A stretch of 64,000 nucleotides of DNA, taken from assembly GCF_001690655.1 (NCBI RefSeq), contig NZ_LZHQ01000030.1:1-64000 (forward strand). Direction: 5' to 3'. A model generated the notes under the pieces. The model saw only the letters and a program-made list of their open reading frames with translations. It was not told where the DNA came from and searched no databases. A program made the translations under genes and the position numbers. This document shows, piece after piece, positions 27,635-36,420 of the stretch (positions are counted from its first letter, which is position 1; every line of letters starts with the position of its first letter). This DNA is from Gilliamella sp. Occ3-1 (GTDB taxonomy: Bacteria; Pseudomonadota; Gammaproteobacteria; Enterobacterales; Orbaceae).

Positions 27635-27791
27635 TAAAAGTCACAACAAAGTGTGAAAATATAGTAATTTCCATATATGAGATTTTTTTCTCAAATATAG
27701 AACTCATTAATCCAATATCTTCCGTGAATATTTAGTCCAAAAACCATTTATTGTTATAAAGATATTTTTTTAAGCACTTAGTCTAAATGTT
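27635..27791. other. Left flank of a second, destroyed integrative element
   Basis: The sequence after attR aligns with that after attL: TATAGAAC, TAATCCA, ATTTAGTCCAAAAA and TAGTCTAAAT against the TATAGAACA, TAATCCAG, ATTTAGTCCAAAAA and TTGTCTAAAT of the integrase upstream region. It therefore looks like the left end of a related island inserted in tandem. Its integrase is missing: an IS3-family element starts at 27792. Confidence 0.55.
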
Positions 27792-28700
27792 TGTAAATAC
27801 CCCCAAACCTAGTACACAATTCACGTAGAAAATTAAGCTGCCTGTTTTAATGTTTTATATTCGATCGGCGTCATATTATTTAGTGCTTCATGAGGCCTTT
27901 CGGTGTTATAAATCGTTAACCATTCTTCGGTTATTCTCCTTGCTTGCGCTAGGTTGTTAAAAAGATATAAATCTAACACTTCAGTTCGATAAGTCCGATT
28001 AAATCGTTCAATGTAACCATTTTGATAAGGGCTACCGGGCTTGGATATAATCAATGGCTATATCATGTGATTTAGCCCAGTTTATCTAAGTAACGGGCAA
28101 CTCTTCCTGCTGGTAAGCTTACTGCAATATCAATACCTAACGCCTCACGAATAAAGTCATCGATGACATTGAATGTCCTGATTACAGCTACTGTCACTCA
28201 TAAAATCCATTGACCAGCATTCACCTGTTTTTTGAGGATTGACAACTTTTCTGGTGTTTGAGGTAGAATATGTTTTTACGATTTATTCTTAGGTTAAATT
28301 TTAACTCACAATATAATCGAAAATACTTTTATGACCTATGCATAGGATACGATAAAAATATTTAGGAAAGCTCGTGCGTAAGCGTTTTTCAGTTATACAC
28401 TCAATGTTGAAATAATCATCGAGTCATATGATAATAGTGAGCACAGAGACCTAAATCCACAATGGCGTAGCTCATGATAATTGTAAAAGAATAATTTTTA
28501 CAGTCGCTATGTCCAATATTAAAGTTCGTTGCTTCAATTTCCTTTAACCGTTTTATATTGGATACTTCCATACTGCCGTATTTTCTAGCCACTGATTATG
28601 GCAAAGCTCTTTTATGGTAACGCCAACTTCAACTTCTTTTAACATAGTTACAATTTTGTTTTAAGTAATTTTTAGACGGCAATCACTAATTTTTACATCG
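27792..28700 (-). mobile_element. IS3-family element, degraded
   Basis: The terminus at 27792 reads TGTAAATACCCCC, the same end as at 194. Reading the minus strand gives OrfA pieces (KIVTMLKEVEVGVTIKELC near 28640-28580; YGSMEVSNIKRLKEIEATN near 28580-28525) and OrfB pieces (TFNVIDDFIREALGIDIAVS near 28180-28120; then the C-terminus). Stops and frameshifts separate them, and the element is shorter than a full IS3 (about 1.2 kb), so it carries deletions. The far end is uncertain; a TTTTTACA at 28692-28699 may be it. Confidence 0.7.
27833..28054 (-). pseudogene. IS3-family OrfB, C-terminal part
   Basis: This frame encodes KPGSPYQNGYIERFNRTYR, with the catalytic Glu of the DDE triad, then the ITEEWLTIYNTERPHEAL end. 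Just upstream (minus strand) the next codons continue in another frame (WAKSHDIAIDYIQ), so a frameshift separates this part from the rest of the transposase. It cannot be active. Confidence 0.8.
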
Positions 28701-28996
28701 AACTTGATACGCTTAAATTTGCAATATTGCATAACATAATAGAAATGAGTTATCGCAGTCAAAGTGAAAATCTTATAAATGGTCCAATTTTTAGAGTAAA
28801 ATATGCACGATAAATAGAATTATATTTTTACTTTGTTTTATATTTAGTCATACAAAATAGATGCACATTTATTATAAATTAAACAAAATTCATACCGATT
28901 TTATATAAATTATTACCCGTTTCGATACAGAAGTTTCTATTGATTCTGCATTTGGAATTGTAGTTCAACATATTTTGTTTAGCTTGGAGAAAGGAA
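28701..28996. other. Spacer without recognised content
   Basis: AT-rich DNA between the IS remnant and the DUF421 gene. No frame, hairpin or repeat stands out, apart from GAGAAAGGAA just before the start codon at 28997. Confidence 0.4.
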
Positions 28997-29647
28997 ATGT
29001 ATTTATTAGAAATGGCACCAAAATTTTTATTAGCTTTAATTATTTTACTTGTTTATGTGAAGTTATCGGGCAAAAGCCAAATAGCACCAATGTCACAGCT
29101 TGATCAGGTCGGTAGTATGGTCATTGGTGCGCTAGTTGGGGGTGCCTTACTTAGCCCAACAGTATCTTCTTGGGAATCGGCTGGATTAGTGGCTATTTGG
29201 GCTGGCTTACTTGTTTTAATTCGATTTATCAAATCTAAAAACTCACGTTTACGCGATGCTATAGATGGCGAACCAATCCAACTTGTTAAAAATGGGCATT
29301 TAATAACGGATAATTTTGTTAAAGCCAACTTACCAGTAAGGGATTTTGAAACCTTAGTCAATATACAAGGCATAGCTTCTTTTGATGAGTTAAAAGAGGT
29401 TTGGTATGAATTAAATGGTTCGTTAACTGTTATCAAAAAAGGTGATAAAGATATTGCCGTGCTAATCATCGAAAATGGCGGTATTAGCCATGACAATTTA
29501 GAACAACTTAAAAAAGATGAAAATTGGGTTAAACAAGAGATTGCAAAACAAGGTTATGAAAAATTAGAAGATATTTTTTGTGCTGAATGGTTTGATAATA
29601 AATTAATTGTTTATCCTTATGACGCTGTTCGTGAAGGTAAGAAATAA
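28997..29647 (+). CDS. DUF421 (YetF/YcaP-like) membrane protein
   Basis: A 216-residue protein with three N-terminal membrane helices (KFLLALIILLVYVKLSGKS; GSMVIGALVGGALLS; the third near AGLVAIWAGLLVLIRF) and a soluble C-terminal domain with GEPIQLVKNGHLITDNFVKA and DELKEVWYELNGSLTVIKKG. This is the DUF421/YetF layout. The function of the family is not established (in Bacillus some members help spore germination or membrane protein stability). AAAGGAA precedes the ATG. Confidence 0.88.
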   Translation: MYLLEMAPKFLLALIILLVYVKLSGKSQIAPMSQLDQVGSMVIGALVGGALLSPTVSSWESAGLVAIWAGLLVLIRFIKSKNSRLRDAIDGEPIQLVKNGHLITDNFVKANLPVRDFETLVNIQGIASFDELKEVWYELNGSLTVIKKGDKDIAVLIIENGGISHDNLEQLKKDENWVKQEIAKQGYEKLEDIFCAEWFDNKLIVYPYDAVREGKK

Positions 29648-29664
29648 CTATTGTTTGTATCTTA

Positions 29665-29690
29665 GGGTGGATAATAATCCACCCATCTTT
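29665..29690 (+). terminator. Terminator after the DUF421 gene
   Basis: GGGTGGAT pairs perfectly with ATCCACCC around AATA, followed by ATCTTTT, 17 bases after the stop codon. The DksA-like gene converges on it. Confidence 0.65.
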
Positions 29691-29721
29691 TAGCTCAATT
29701 GGTTAAAAATGTATCTTCAAA

Positions 29722-29994
29722 TTAACGTAGTTGGCTATCTTTGCTGCCACGACGATTATATAGACTTGATGTTTTAGCTAATTGTTTATCGATTTCTTGT
29801 TGGCAAGACAAACAATATTGTACGCCAGGCAATGCTGATCTTCTGGCTTTTGCAATAGGCTCTCCACATTCAATACAAAAATGAGCACTAATTGTACCGT
29901 GATTGAGTTGTCTTCTTGCGTTTTCGATGGCATCAGCAATAGTACCTTCGATTTGTTGGTTAACGGCATCGTCAGACGCCCATCCACTTGCCAT
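29722..29994 (-). CDS. DksA/TraR-type zinc-finger protein (YbiI-like)
   Basis: A 90-residue protein with a C4 zinc finger, FCIECGEPI and YCLSCQQE, of the DksA/TraR family. It lacks the long coiled-coil of DksA and fits small proteins such as YbiI. It may bind RNA polymerase, but that is only known for the larger relatives. AGAAGGAT precedes the ATG. Confidence 0.88.
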   Translation of the reverse strand: MASGWASDDAVNQQIEGTIADAIENARRQLNHGTISAHFCIECGEPIAKARRSALPGVQYCLSCQQEIDKQLAKTSSLYNRRGSKDSQLR

Positions 29995-30159
29995 AAATGA
30001 ATCCTTCTATAACTGAAATAGTTGGCTAATGATATGGTGTTTTTTTAAACATTTTCAAGTAGTATGCTAATTTAAATCAGTGCATTTTAGTGTTAATGAT
30101 TATGTCGAAGTTAAGCAATAAATAGAAGAATTGTTTAACATATTAAGTGGGAGGTTATT

Positions 30160-30687
30160 ATGCAACAATATGAACAAGCAACATTTGCTGGTGGTTGTTT
30201 TTGGTGTATGGTTAAACCCTTTGATAAGTATGAAGGGGTTATTAGTGTTGCGGTAGGATATACTGGGGGGAATGTAATCAATCCAACTTATCAACAAGTC
30301 TGCTCAGGCACAACAGGTCATACTGAAGCGGTACAAATTACGTTTGACCCAAAAGTCATTAGTTATAAAAAATTGCTTGAAATTTTTTGGAAACAAATTG
30401 ATCCAACTGATTCACAAGGGCAATTTGCTGATCGAGGTGATTCTTATCGTCCTGTTATTTTTTATCATAATGAATATCAACATAAACTAGCATTAGCGTC
30501 TAAACAAGCATTACAAGATAGTAAGAAGTTTAATAAGCCTATAGGTGTCGCTATCGAGCCTGCAGTTGCCTTTTACCTAGCTGAGGATTATCACCAACAT
30601 TATTATACAAAACAACCCCAGCATTATAATAAATATTATCAATTATCAGGACGATCAAAGTTTTTAGCACAGCATTGGCAAAAATAA
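30160..30687 (+). CDS. msrA: Peptide-methionine (S)-S-oxide reductase MsrA
   Basis: MsrA repairs the S epimer of methionine sulphoxide in proteins. The 175-residue protein carries the active-site [14 protein letters not shown] with catalytic Cys13, the [12 protein letters not shown] loop, GHTEAVQI, and the [18 protein letters not shown] region. GGGAGGTTATT precedes the ATG. It is followed by a dead cytochrome b561 gene and then msrB, so these genes likely formed an oxidative-repair group. Confidence 0.95.
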   Translation: MQQYEQATFAGGCFWCMVKPFDKYEGVISVAVGYTGGNVINPTYQQVCSGTTGHTEAVQITFDPKVISYKKLLEIFWKQIDPTDSQGQFADRGDSYRPVIFYHNEYQHKLALASKQALQDSKKFNKPIGVAIEPAVAFYLAEDYHQHYYTKQPQHYNKYYQLSGRSKFLAQHWQK

Positions 30688-30702
30688 AGAGGCAATTGAA
30701 TT

Positions 30703-31077
30703 ATGCAAAACTATCCGCAATATAGTTGTAAACAAAAATAGATTCATTAGTTAACATTGATACTGATTGTATTAACGTTTTTATTAGCGTCGCTTGACGT
30801 AACGTTGTCGCATTATTTGGGTGGCATGTTTGCTATTTATTTATTTCATAAATCTTTTTACGTGTTGATATTTGTAATAACCTTGTGGCGTTTTTTTAAT
30901 TATTGTGCCTCTGTCTGGGTACTTAATCAGTAGTCGGTCACTGAATTTTTTCATATTACACATAAATTCAGCTTATATTTATTATCAATATCACTTATTT
31001 TACATATAGCTGAAGTCTTATATCATTATTTTTGGATTAAAGATAAAGTATTGCAATCGATTTTGAGCCGTAATTAA
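30703..31077 (+). pseudogene. Cytochrome b561 family, inactivated by TAG codons
   Basis: One reading frame from ATG 30703 to TAA 31077 encodes a membrane cytochrome b561-like chain: QNYPQYSCKQK, HYLGGMFAIYLFHKSFYVLI, VITLWRFFNY, and the very typical end LILHIAEVLYHYFWIKDKVL. It holds three in-frame TAG stops (codons 13, 16 and about 79); the second stands where relatives have Trp in IHWLT. At 124 codons it is also shorter than usual (about 175), with the middle missing. No frameshift is needed. The family transfers electrons with two haems. Confidence 0.75.
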
Positions 31078-31122
31078 TTTTTATTATTTAAAGTGAACAA
31101 TATTTAATGATGAAGGTGACTT

Positions 31123-31563
31123 ATGAATAAAATAATGAAAGAAAATGCACTATCCATATTAACACCTATGCAATATCATGTAACTCAAAAAAATGGAACA
31201 GAACCACCGTTCGAAAATGAATTTAACGACAACCATGAGGAAGGAATATATGTTGATATCGTGTCTGGTGAGCCGCTATTTACATCGATAGATAAATTCG
31301 ATTCAGGGTGTGGCTGGCCTAGTTTTAGCAAACCGATAGAAAAGGGCAATATTGTTGAAAAAAAGGATACCAGTTTTGGTATGCGACGTATTGAAGTGCG
31401 ATCAGTGGAAGCTGATTCTCATCTTGGGCATGTCTTTAATGATGGTCCAAAAGAATTAGGTGGATTACGTTATTGTATTAACTCGGCTTCTTTACGATTT
31501 ATACCTAAAGAGGAACTGGAAGACGCGGGTTATGGGCAGTACTTAAACCTGTTTGATAAATAA
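31123..31563 (+). CDS. msrB: Peptide-methionine (R)-S-oxide reductase MsrB
   Basis: MsrB repairs the R epimer of methionine sulphoxide. The 146-residue protein shows [48 protein letters not shown] and the catalytic Cys118 in [12 protein letters not shown]. It lacks the zinc-binding CXXC pairs of E. coli MsrB and matches the metal-free type. A second in-frame ATG four codons downstream is possible. It is followed by a hairpin shared with lptG. Confidence 0.95.
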   Translation: MNKIMKENALSILTPMQYHVTQKNGTEPPFENEFNDNHEEGIYVDIVSGEPLFTSIDKFDSGCGWPSFSKPIEKGNIVEKKDTSFGMRRIEVRSVEADSHLGHVFNDGPKELGGLRYCINSASLRFIPKEELEDAGYGQYLNLFDK

Positions 31564-31601
31564 TAAAAAAACACAAACAGCATAACCGTTGCAATAAAAA
31601 A

Positions 31602-31630
31602 ATCCTATCATCTAAATCAGATGATAGGAT
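31602..31630. terminator. Bidirectional terminator msrB/lptG
   Basis: ATCCTATCATCT pairs perfectly with AGATGATAGGAT around AAATC; A-runs on the left and AAAATTTT on the right supply tails for both directions. Confidence 0.8.
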
Positions 31631-31645
31631 AAAATTTTAAAAGAC

Positions 31646-32713
31646 TTAGTTTTTTCGTTTAAATAAAATATAGCTAGTCAATAAAAATATGAAACTGGTT
31701 ATTAGTGATCCAATAACAGGGTAAATACCAATAACAATACTTACTTGAGCAAATAAATTGTCGGCAATATAAAATAAGAAGCCAAAGCTAATTCCTATCA
31801 CCACACGAATCCCCATTGATACACTACGTAATGGACCAAAAATAAACGACGATGCTAACAACATCATTACTGCAACTGAAATTGGTTTAATAACCTTTTT
31901 CCAAAATAGCAAATCATAATACCTAGTATCTTGCCCAGAATTTTTTAGATATTGCGAATACTCATAAAGCCCAGAAGCCGACAATGAATCAGGGTCAAAT
32001 GCAACAATATTTAATTTATCAGGGGTAATATTTGTTTTCCAAGGCATGGATAACATATTAATGCCCACTACTTTTTTATTGGGCGCTATCAGCTCATTTT
32101 TTTTAACTTGCGACAATGTCCAAGTATTATTTTCATACACTCCATAAGCGGCATAGGTAATGGATTGAAGTTCATTTTTGTCAACCGAATAAATATAAAC
32201 ATTTGAAATCGAATTATCATTATTTATATGTTCAATAAAAACATAATCATTACCATCTTTAGCCCATATACTACCTTGTTCAGCCATTAACGAATTACCA
32301 TAAAGTTTCTCAGAACGCATATTGCGTGCAGTCTGTTCACTAACGGGAGCAATCCATTCGCCAACTGCCATTGTAATTAATACAAGTGGTAAAGCTGTTT
32401 TCATTACCGCAAATGCAATTTTAAAACGGCTAAAACCGGATGTCTCCATCACAATTAATTCACTGCGTGACGCTAACAAACCTAAACCAATCAAAGCGCC
32501 TAATAACGCCGCCATCGGGAAGAATACTTCTAAATCTTTTGGTACCATCAAAAGCGTATACATACCGACAGAAAACGCATCATAATCAACTTTAATTCTT
32601 CGAAGCTGATCAATAAAACGGATAATACCTGACAAACTAATAAGTAAAAAAAGACTAACACCAGTGGTGCTTAAAATAGTTTTACCGATATAACGATCTA
32701 AAATCGAGAACAC
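31646..32713 (-). CDS. lptG: LPS export ABC transporter permease LptG
   Basis: One of the two permeases of LptB2FGC, which extracts lipopolysaccharide from the inner membrane. The 355-residue protein has the YjgP/YjgQ layout: helices at both ends and a periplasmic beta-jellyroll in the middle (about 130-260). It opens with MFSILDRYIGKTILSTTGVS, typical of LptG. The start is GTG with AAGGAGA upstream. It follows lptF by 10 bases. Confidence 0.95.
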   Translation of the reverse strand: MFSILDRYIGKTILSTTGVSLFLLISLSGIIRFIDQLRRIKVDYDAFSVGMYTLLMVPKDLEVFFPMAALLGALIGLGLLASRSELIVMETSGFSRFKIAFAVMKTALPLVLITMAVGEWIAPVSEQTARNMRSEKLYGNSLMAEQGSIWAKDGNDYVFIEHINNDNSISNVYIYSVDKNELQSITYAAYGVYENNTWTLSQVKKNELIAPNKKVVGINMLSMPWKTNITPDKLNIVAFDPDSLSASGLYEYSQYLKNSGQDTRYYDLLFWKKVIKPISVAVMMLLASSFIFGPLRSVSMGIRVVIGISFGFLFYIADNLFAQVSIVIGIYPVIGSLITSFIFLLTSYILFKRKN

Positions 32714-32723
32714 GTTTTTCTCC

Positions 32724-33827
32724 TTAAGATGCCAAATATTTTAGGCGAAGTTTACGCATAAATAGATTATCCCAACAATTCAATATAATCGCTAATACAA
32801 AAAATCCTAAATTCAATATATAAAACCACAATTCGGGATCTAACCGACTTTTACCTGCATTAGCCTTAATTGAACTGGCTGATAAAAAGTAAACTAAATA
32901 GATTACTAAAGCTGGTAAAACTTGCGCCAGGCGCCCTTGGCGTGGGTTTGACACGCTCAGTGGAATAACTAAAAAAGCCATTAATGGCACTGAAATAATT
33001 AATGTTATACGCCAATAAAATTCTGCAGTAGCTTTAGGTGTATTAGTGTTAAGAATTTCTAATACTCCCAGTTGCTGAACATCGACTTTATCGGCATCCT
33101 CGTTAGTATTTAACTCTTTGGGTTTTATGATACCTAAATAATTATGAAAGTTTGAAATTCTAAAATCTTTTAATTGTGCTGTGCCTTCATAACGATTAGC
33201 ATTTTCAAGTGTAATAATTTGGTTACCTTCGTTATCGTGTCCAGTCTTACCTTTATTAGCAATAATAATAGAAGGTCGTTGATTTGCTTTTGGATTGATT
33301 TGAGCAATAAAGACATTTTCTAAATTGTTATTATCCACATTACCAATGTAAATAACTGAATTGCCATCTGGCGTTTGTTGGAATTGTCCTGCTAATAATC
33401 CAGCTAAACTAGGATTGATCTTAGCATTAGCAACCAACTGATCTTGCTTAACGTTAGACCAAGGACCAAACCAAAGTGAATTCATTACGGTTAATATGCT
33501 AGTTAAAATGCATAGAAAAAATACTACTTGATAAGTTAAGTTTTTCTTAACACCACATGCATGCATTGCTACCATTTCACTATCAGAATAAAGTCGCCCG
33601 AAAGTAACAAGTACACCAAGAAAAAGGCTCAGCGGCAAAATAAGATCGGCCATATTTGATACGCCTAAAACTAGTAACGGCATAATTAATTCACGAGGGA
33701 TTGAACCATCGATTGCGCTCGACAAAATTCTAATTAATTTTTGAGAAAAGAAAATCAGCAACAAAATAAATAAAATTGCCCCTTGGGTTTTCAATGTCTC
33801 TTTCACTAAATATCGACGAATTATCAC
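32724..33827 (-). CDS. lptF: LPS export ABC transporter permease LptF
   Basis: The partner permease of LptG. The 367-residue protein begins MIIRRYLVKETLKTQGAILF, as LptF proteins do, with helices near ELIMPLLVLGVSNMADLILP and four at the C-terminus, around a periplasmic jellyroll domain. The start codon is GTG. It is the first gene of the lptF-lptG pair and divergent from pepA, the arrangement of enterobacteria. Confidence 0.95.
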   Translation of the reverse strand: MIIRRYLVKETLKTQGAILFILLLIFFSQKLIRILSSAIDGSIPRELIMPLLVLGVSNMADLILPLSLFLGVLVTFGRLYSDSEMVAMHACGVKKNLTYQVVFFLCILTSILTVMNSLWFGPWSNVKQDQLVANAKINPSLAGLLAGQFQQTPDGNSVIYIGNVDNNNLENVFIAQINPKANQRPSIIIANKGKTGHDNEGNQIITLENANRYEGTAQLKDFRISNFHNYLGIIKPKELNTNEDADKVDVQQLGVLEILNTNTPKATAEFYWRITLIISVPLMAFLVIPLSVSNPRQGRLAQVLPALVIYLVYFLSASSIKANAGKSRLDPELWFYILNLGFFVLAIILNCWDNLFMRKLRLKYLAS

Positions 33828-33964
33828 ATCTTACCTTTACATGTTGGCACAAAACAGATCTATTATAATCTGATTTGTTTCGTTTTAGTTATCTTTTTGT
33901 TGCTATCCAACAATGAACCGATAGAATATAAATTATTTCTAACAATTCACAAACGAGAAACACT

Positions 33965-35443
33965 ATGGATTTTCAAATAAAAAACAGCGCTATTATAACT
34001 AAACAAAAAACAGAATGTTTAGTTGTTTCAATTGATTCAGGAAAAAAACAGTCTGATTTTGTCAAAGATATCGATAAATCAACCAATGGTTTAGTTAGCC
34101 AGCTTATCAAATCAGGTGATATAAGTTGCGAACTAGGTAAAACTACCTTGCTATATTCAAATAACAATTTAAAACAAAAACTTTTATTTGTTGGTTGTGG
34201 CAAAGCAAAAACATTTGGATCCGTTCAGGCTAAAACCGTTATTAAAGCGGTAATAAAAGAACTACTAGCTAAAAAAGTTAAAAATATTGCATGGGATCTA
34301 TTAGCATTCAATGAAGTAACTAGCCTTGAAATAGCCAAACAACTGCCGCAAATTATTAGCGATATAACTTATCGGTTTGATGACTTTAAAACAACTAAAG
34401 ATCCTGTACCAAGCCTAACTAAAGTGACATTATTAATTCATGATAAAGAAGCGTTATCAGCATTAACTGATCACTTGTTACAAGGGCAAATTATTGCTAA
34501 TGCTATTACTGCAACAAAAACAATTGCCAATATGCCGCCAAATATTTGTAACGCAAAATACTTAGCCGAACAAGGTAAACAACTAGGCAAACTGCATTCA
34601 TCATTAAAAGTAACCTGCCTTGGCGAAAGCGAATTGGCAAAATTAAACATGAACGCCTACTTGGCAGTAGGGCGGGGCTCGCAAAACGAATCAATCATGA
34701 CCATTATTGAATACAACGGTGCTAAAGATAAAAAAGCTCAGCCGTATGTTTTAGTCGGCAAGGGACTAACCTTTGATTCAGGAGGAATATCTATCAAACC
34801 ATCTGCAGGCATGGACGAAATGAAATACGATATGTGCGGTGCGGCAACCGTTTATGGTGTTATGCAGGCTATGGCAGAGTTAAAATTACCTATTAACGTT
34901 GTTGGAGTCATGGCGGGTTGTGAAAACATGCCTGACGGCAACAGCTACCGTCCTGGCGACATATTGACAACCATGTCAGGCACTACAGTTGAAGTGATTA
35001 ACACTGATGCTGAAGGTCGTTTAGTTTTATGTGATGCTTTAACATATGTAGAACGTTACAATCCAAAAACTGTTATTGATATTGCAACTTTAACCGGCGC
35101 TTGTATCGTTGCATTGGGACATCACTATACTGGAGTAATGGGTAATAACGACAAATTAATTGCACAATTGATCTCATCATCCAACAAAGCAGGCGACAAA
35201 GCATGGGTGCTACCGATTGATAGTGAATTCCAAGAACAAATCAAATCAACTTGTGCTGATATTGTTAATGCTGGTGGCCGAGATGGCGGCACCATTACTG
35301 CGGCATGCTTCTTATCACGTTTTACCGAAAAATATCAATGGGCACATCTAGATATTGCTGGCACAGCGTGGAGATCTGGTGGGAAAAAAGGTGCAACAGG
35401 TCGTCCAGTTGCCATGTTGATTCAATATCTACTAGATCAATAA
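33965..35443 (+). CDS. pepA: Cytosol aminopeptidase PepA
   Basis: A hexameric two-metal leucyl aminopeptidase, in E. coli also a DNA-binding protein in Xer recombination. The 492-residue protein has an N-terminal macro-like domain and the M17 catalytic domain: VGKGLTFDSGGISIKPSAGM with metal ligands, MKYDMCGAA, and the signature NTDAEGRLVLCDALTY. It is divergent from lptF and followed 16 bases later by holC. Confidence 0.96.
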   Translation: MDFQIKNSAIITKQKTECLVVSIDSGKKQSDFVKDIDKSTNGLVSQLIKSGDISCELGKTTLLYSNNNLKQKLLFVGCGKAKTFGSVQAKTVIKAVIKELLAKKVKNIAWDLLAFNEVTSLEIAKQLPQIISDITYRFDDFKTTKDPVPSLTKVTLLIHDKEALSALTDHLLQGQIIANAITATKTIANMPPNICNAKYLAEQGKQLGKLHSSLKVTCLGESELAKLNMNAYLAVGRGSQNESIMTIIEYNGAKDKKAQPYVLVGKGLTFDSGGISIKPSAGMDEMKYDMCGAATVYGVMQAMAELKLPINVVGVMAGCENMPDGNSYRPGDILTTMSGTTVEVINTDAEGRLVLCDALTYVERYNPKTVIDIATLTGACIVALGHHYTGVMGNNDKLIAQLISSSNKAGDKAWVLPIDSEFQEQIKSTCADIVNAGGRDGGTITAACFLSRFTEKYQWAHLDIAGTAWRSGGKKGATGRPVAMLIQYLLDQ

Positions 35444-35459
35444 ATCGAGCTAAGATTTT

Positions 35460-35915
35460 ATGAAAAAAGTGATCTTCTATTTACTTGAAAACCAAACAGA
35501 AGCTAACGAGTCTGGCGTGCTTTTTTATGAAAAACTAGCATGCCAAAAAATAATTGAAGCATGGCATGCCAATCAGCGTGTGCAAGTTGCTTGTCAAGAT
35601 CAGGCTCAAGCAGAACGAATAGACGAGTACCTATGGCAACTCGAAACCGACAATTTTGTTCCGCATAATTTGGCCGGTGAAGGTATGAAAGGGGGATCAC
35701 CTGTTGAAATTAGCTGGCCACAAAAACGCAGTAGCGGCACACGTCAGCTACTTATTAATTTACAAGAACAATTTCCTGAATTTGCAGGTGTTTATCGTGA
35801 TATTATCGATTTTGTGCCAGTTGATGAGCAGTTAAAGTCATTAGCAAGGGAACGGTACAGGTTGTATAAAGAGGCAGGATTTAATCTTAAAACGATTTCA
35901 ATTAATTGCGAATAA
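35460..35915 (+). CDS. holC: DNA polymerase III chi subunit HolC
   Basis: The clamp-loader subunit chi, which links the clamp loader to SSB. The 151-residue protein begins MKKVIFYLLENQTEANESGV and contains LACQKIIEAWHANQRVQVAC, DEYLWQLETDNFVPHNLAGE and the C-terminal ARERYRLYKEAGF. The pepA-holC order is conserved; valS, which follows in E. coli, is replaced here by a CRISPR-like mini-array. Confidence 0.92.
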   Translation: MKKVIFYLLENQTEANESGVLFYEKLACQKIIEAWHANQRVQVACQDQAQAERIDEYLWQLETDNFVPHNLAGEGMKGGSPVEISWPQKRSSGTRQLLINLQEQFPEFAGVYRDIIDFVPVDEQLKSLARERYRLYKEAGFNLKTISINCE

Positions 35916-36010
35916 TATTAGGGAAGTTTTTTTTAATAGTGAAATCTGCGCATTATCCAAAAACTCAAAATTCACGCCAACCCTTTTTTTATTGACAAGT
36001 AAAAATTAAT

Positions 36011-36110
36011 GAAAAACAATAAATTAAAATCATCTTGTAGAAAAGGGTATTTTAAAGTAAAAAACCTGTTTTGCTTTTGTAAAACTATGTTTATAGTATA
36101 TCTGCTTCTA
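36011..36110 (+). promoter_or_regulatory. Leader of the mini-CRISPR array
   Basis: The 100 bases before the first repeat are similar to those before the array at 62567: AACAATAAATTAAAAT, TCTTGTA-AAAAGGGT, CCTGTTT, GCTTTTG-AAAA, and TTATAGTATAT followed by TTCTAG directly at the repeat. Such similarity is expected for CRISPR leaders that share adaptation machinery. The TATAGTAT element may be its -10 region. Confidence 0.7.
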
Positions 36111-36198
36111 GATTAACGCCGTATAGGCGGTTTAGAAAAAATGGAGATATACAAAGTAATAAAATAAATAGATTAACGCCGTATAGGCGGTTTAGAAA
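36111..36198 (+). CRISPR. I-F-like mini-array, two repeats and one spacer
   Basis: Two identical 28-bp repeats (36111-36138, 36171-36198) enclose one 32-bp spacer (36139-36170), the spacing of type I-F. The repeat has the I-F form: five bases, a hairpin with GTATA loop (CGCC/GGCG stem), and handle TTTAGAAA. It differs from the 62567 repeat at five positions. The base pair at the foot of the stem (position 6 with 20) is A-G rather than C-G. No cas genes are nearby. It lies alone between holC and dnaX. Confidence 0.8.
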
Positions 36199-36375
36199 AA
36201 TGCTCTTTTTAGTTGTGCTTTCTTATATATTCCCTTTTATAATTTGTTAGGTATGTTTTGGTTAGCACTATTACACTTCTATTTTTTAATAGCAAATTTA
36301 GGTTTTCTCAAGCTAAATTTTGTTGATTAATATTGCATCGATTATTGACTGTATCAAGACTATTTTGCCAGTTTA

Positions 36376-36384
36376 TGATATAAT
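36376..36384 (+). promoter_or_regulatory. Extended -10 promoter of dnaX
   Basis: TGATATAAT is a perfect -10 with the TGn extension, 36 bases before the dnaX ATG. No good -35 is seen, which extended -10 promoters tolerate. Confidence 0.5.
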
Positions 36385-36420
36385 TAGAGCCAAATTCAAT
36401 GGCAATGAGTTATGGTGATT

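Noticed and set aside
29778..29987. 69-codon minus-strand frame overlapping the DksA-like gene
   Set aside because: Same strand, other frame; the zinc-finger frame has the homology and the ribosome site.
30703..31077. Stop-codon readthrough (amber recoding) of the cytochrome b561 gene
   Set aside because: TAG is used as the ordinary stop of hutW, chuY and guaA in this window, and the gene also lacks its middle part; pseudogene is simpler.
36139..36170. Mini-array as a Tn7-like (I-F3) transposon guide
   Set aside because: No tnsABC, tniQ or transposon ends are found near it, and it keeps a normal array leader.
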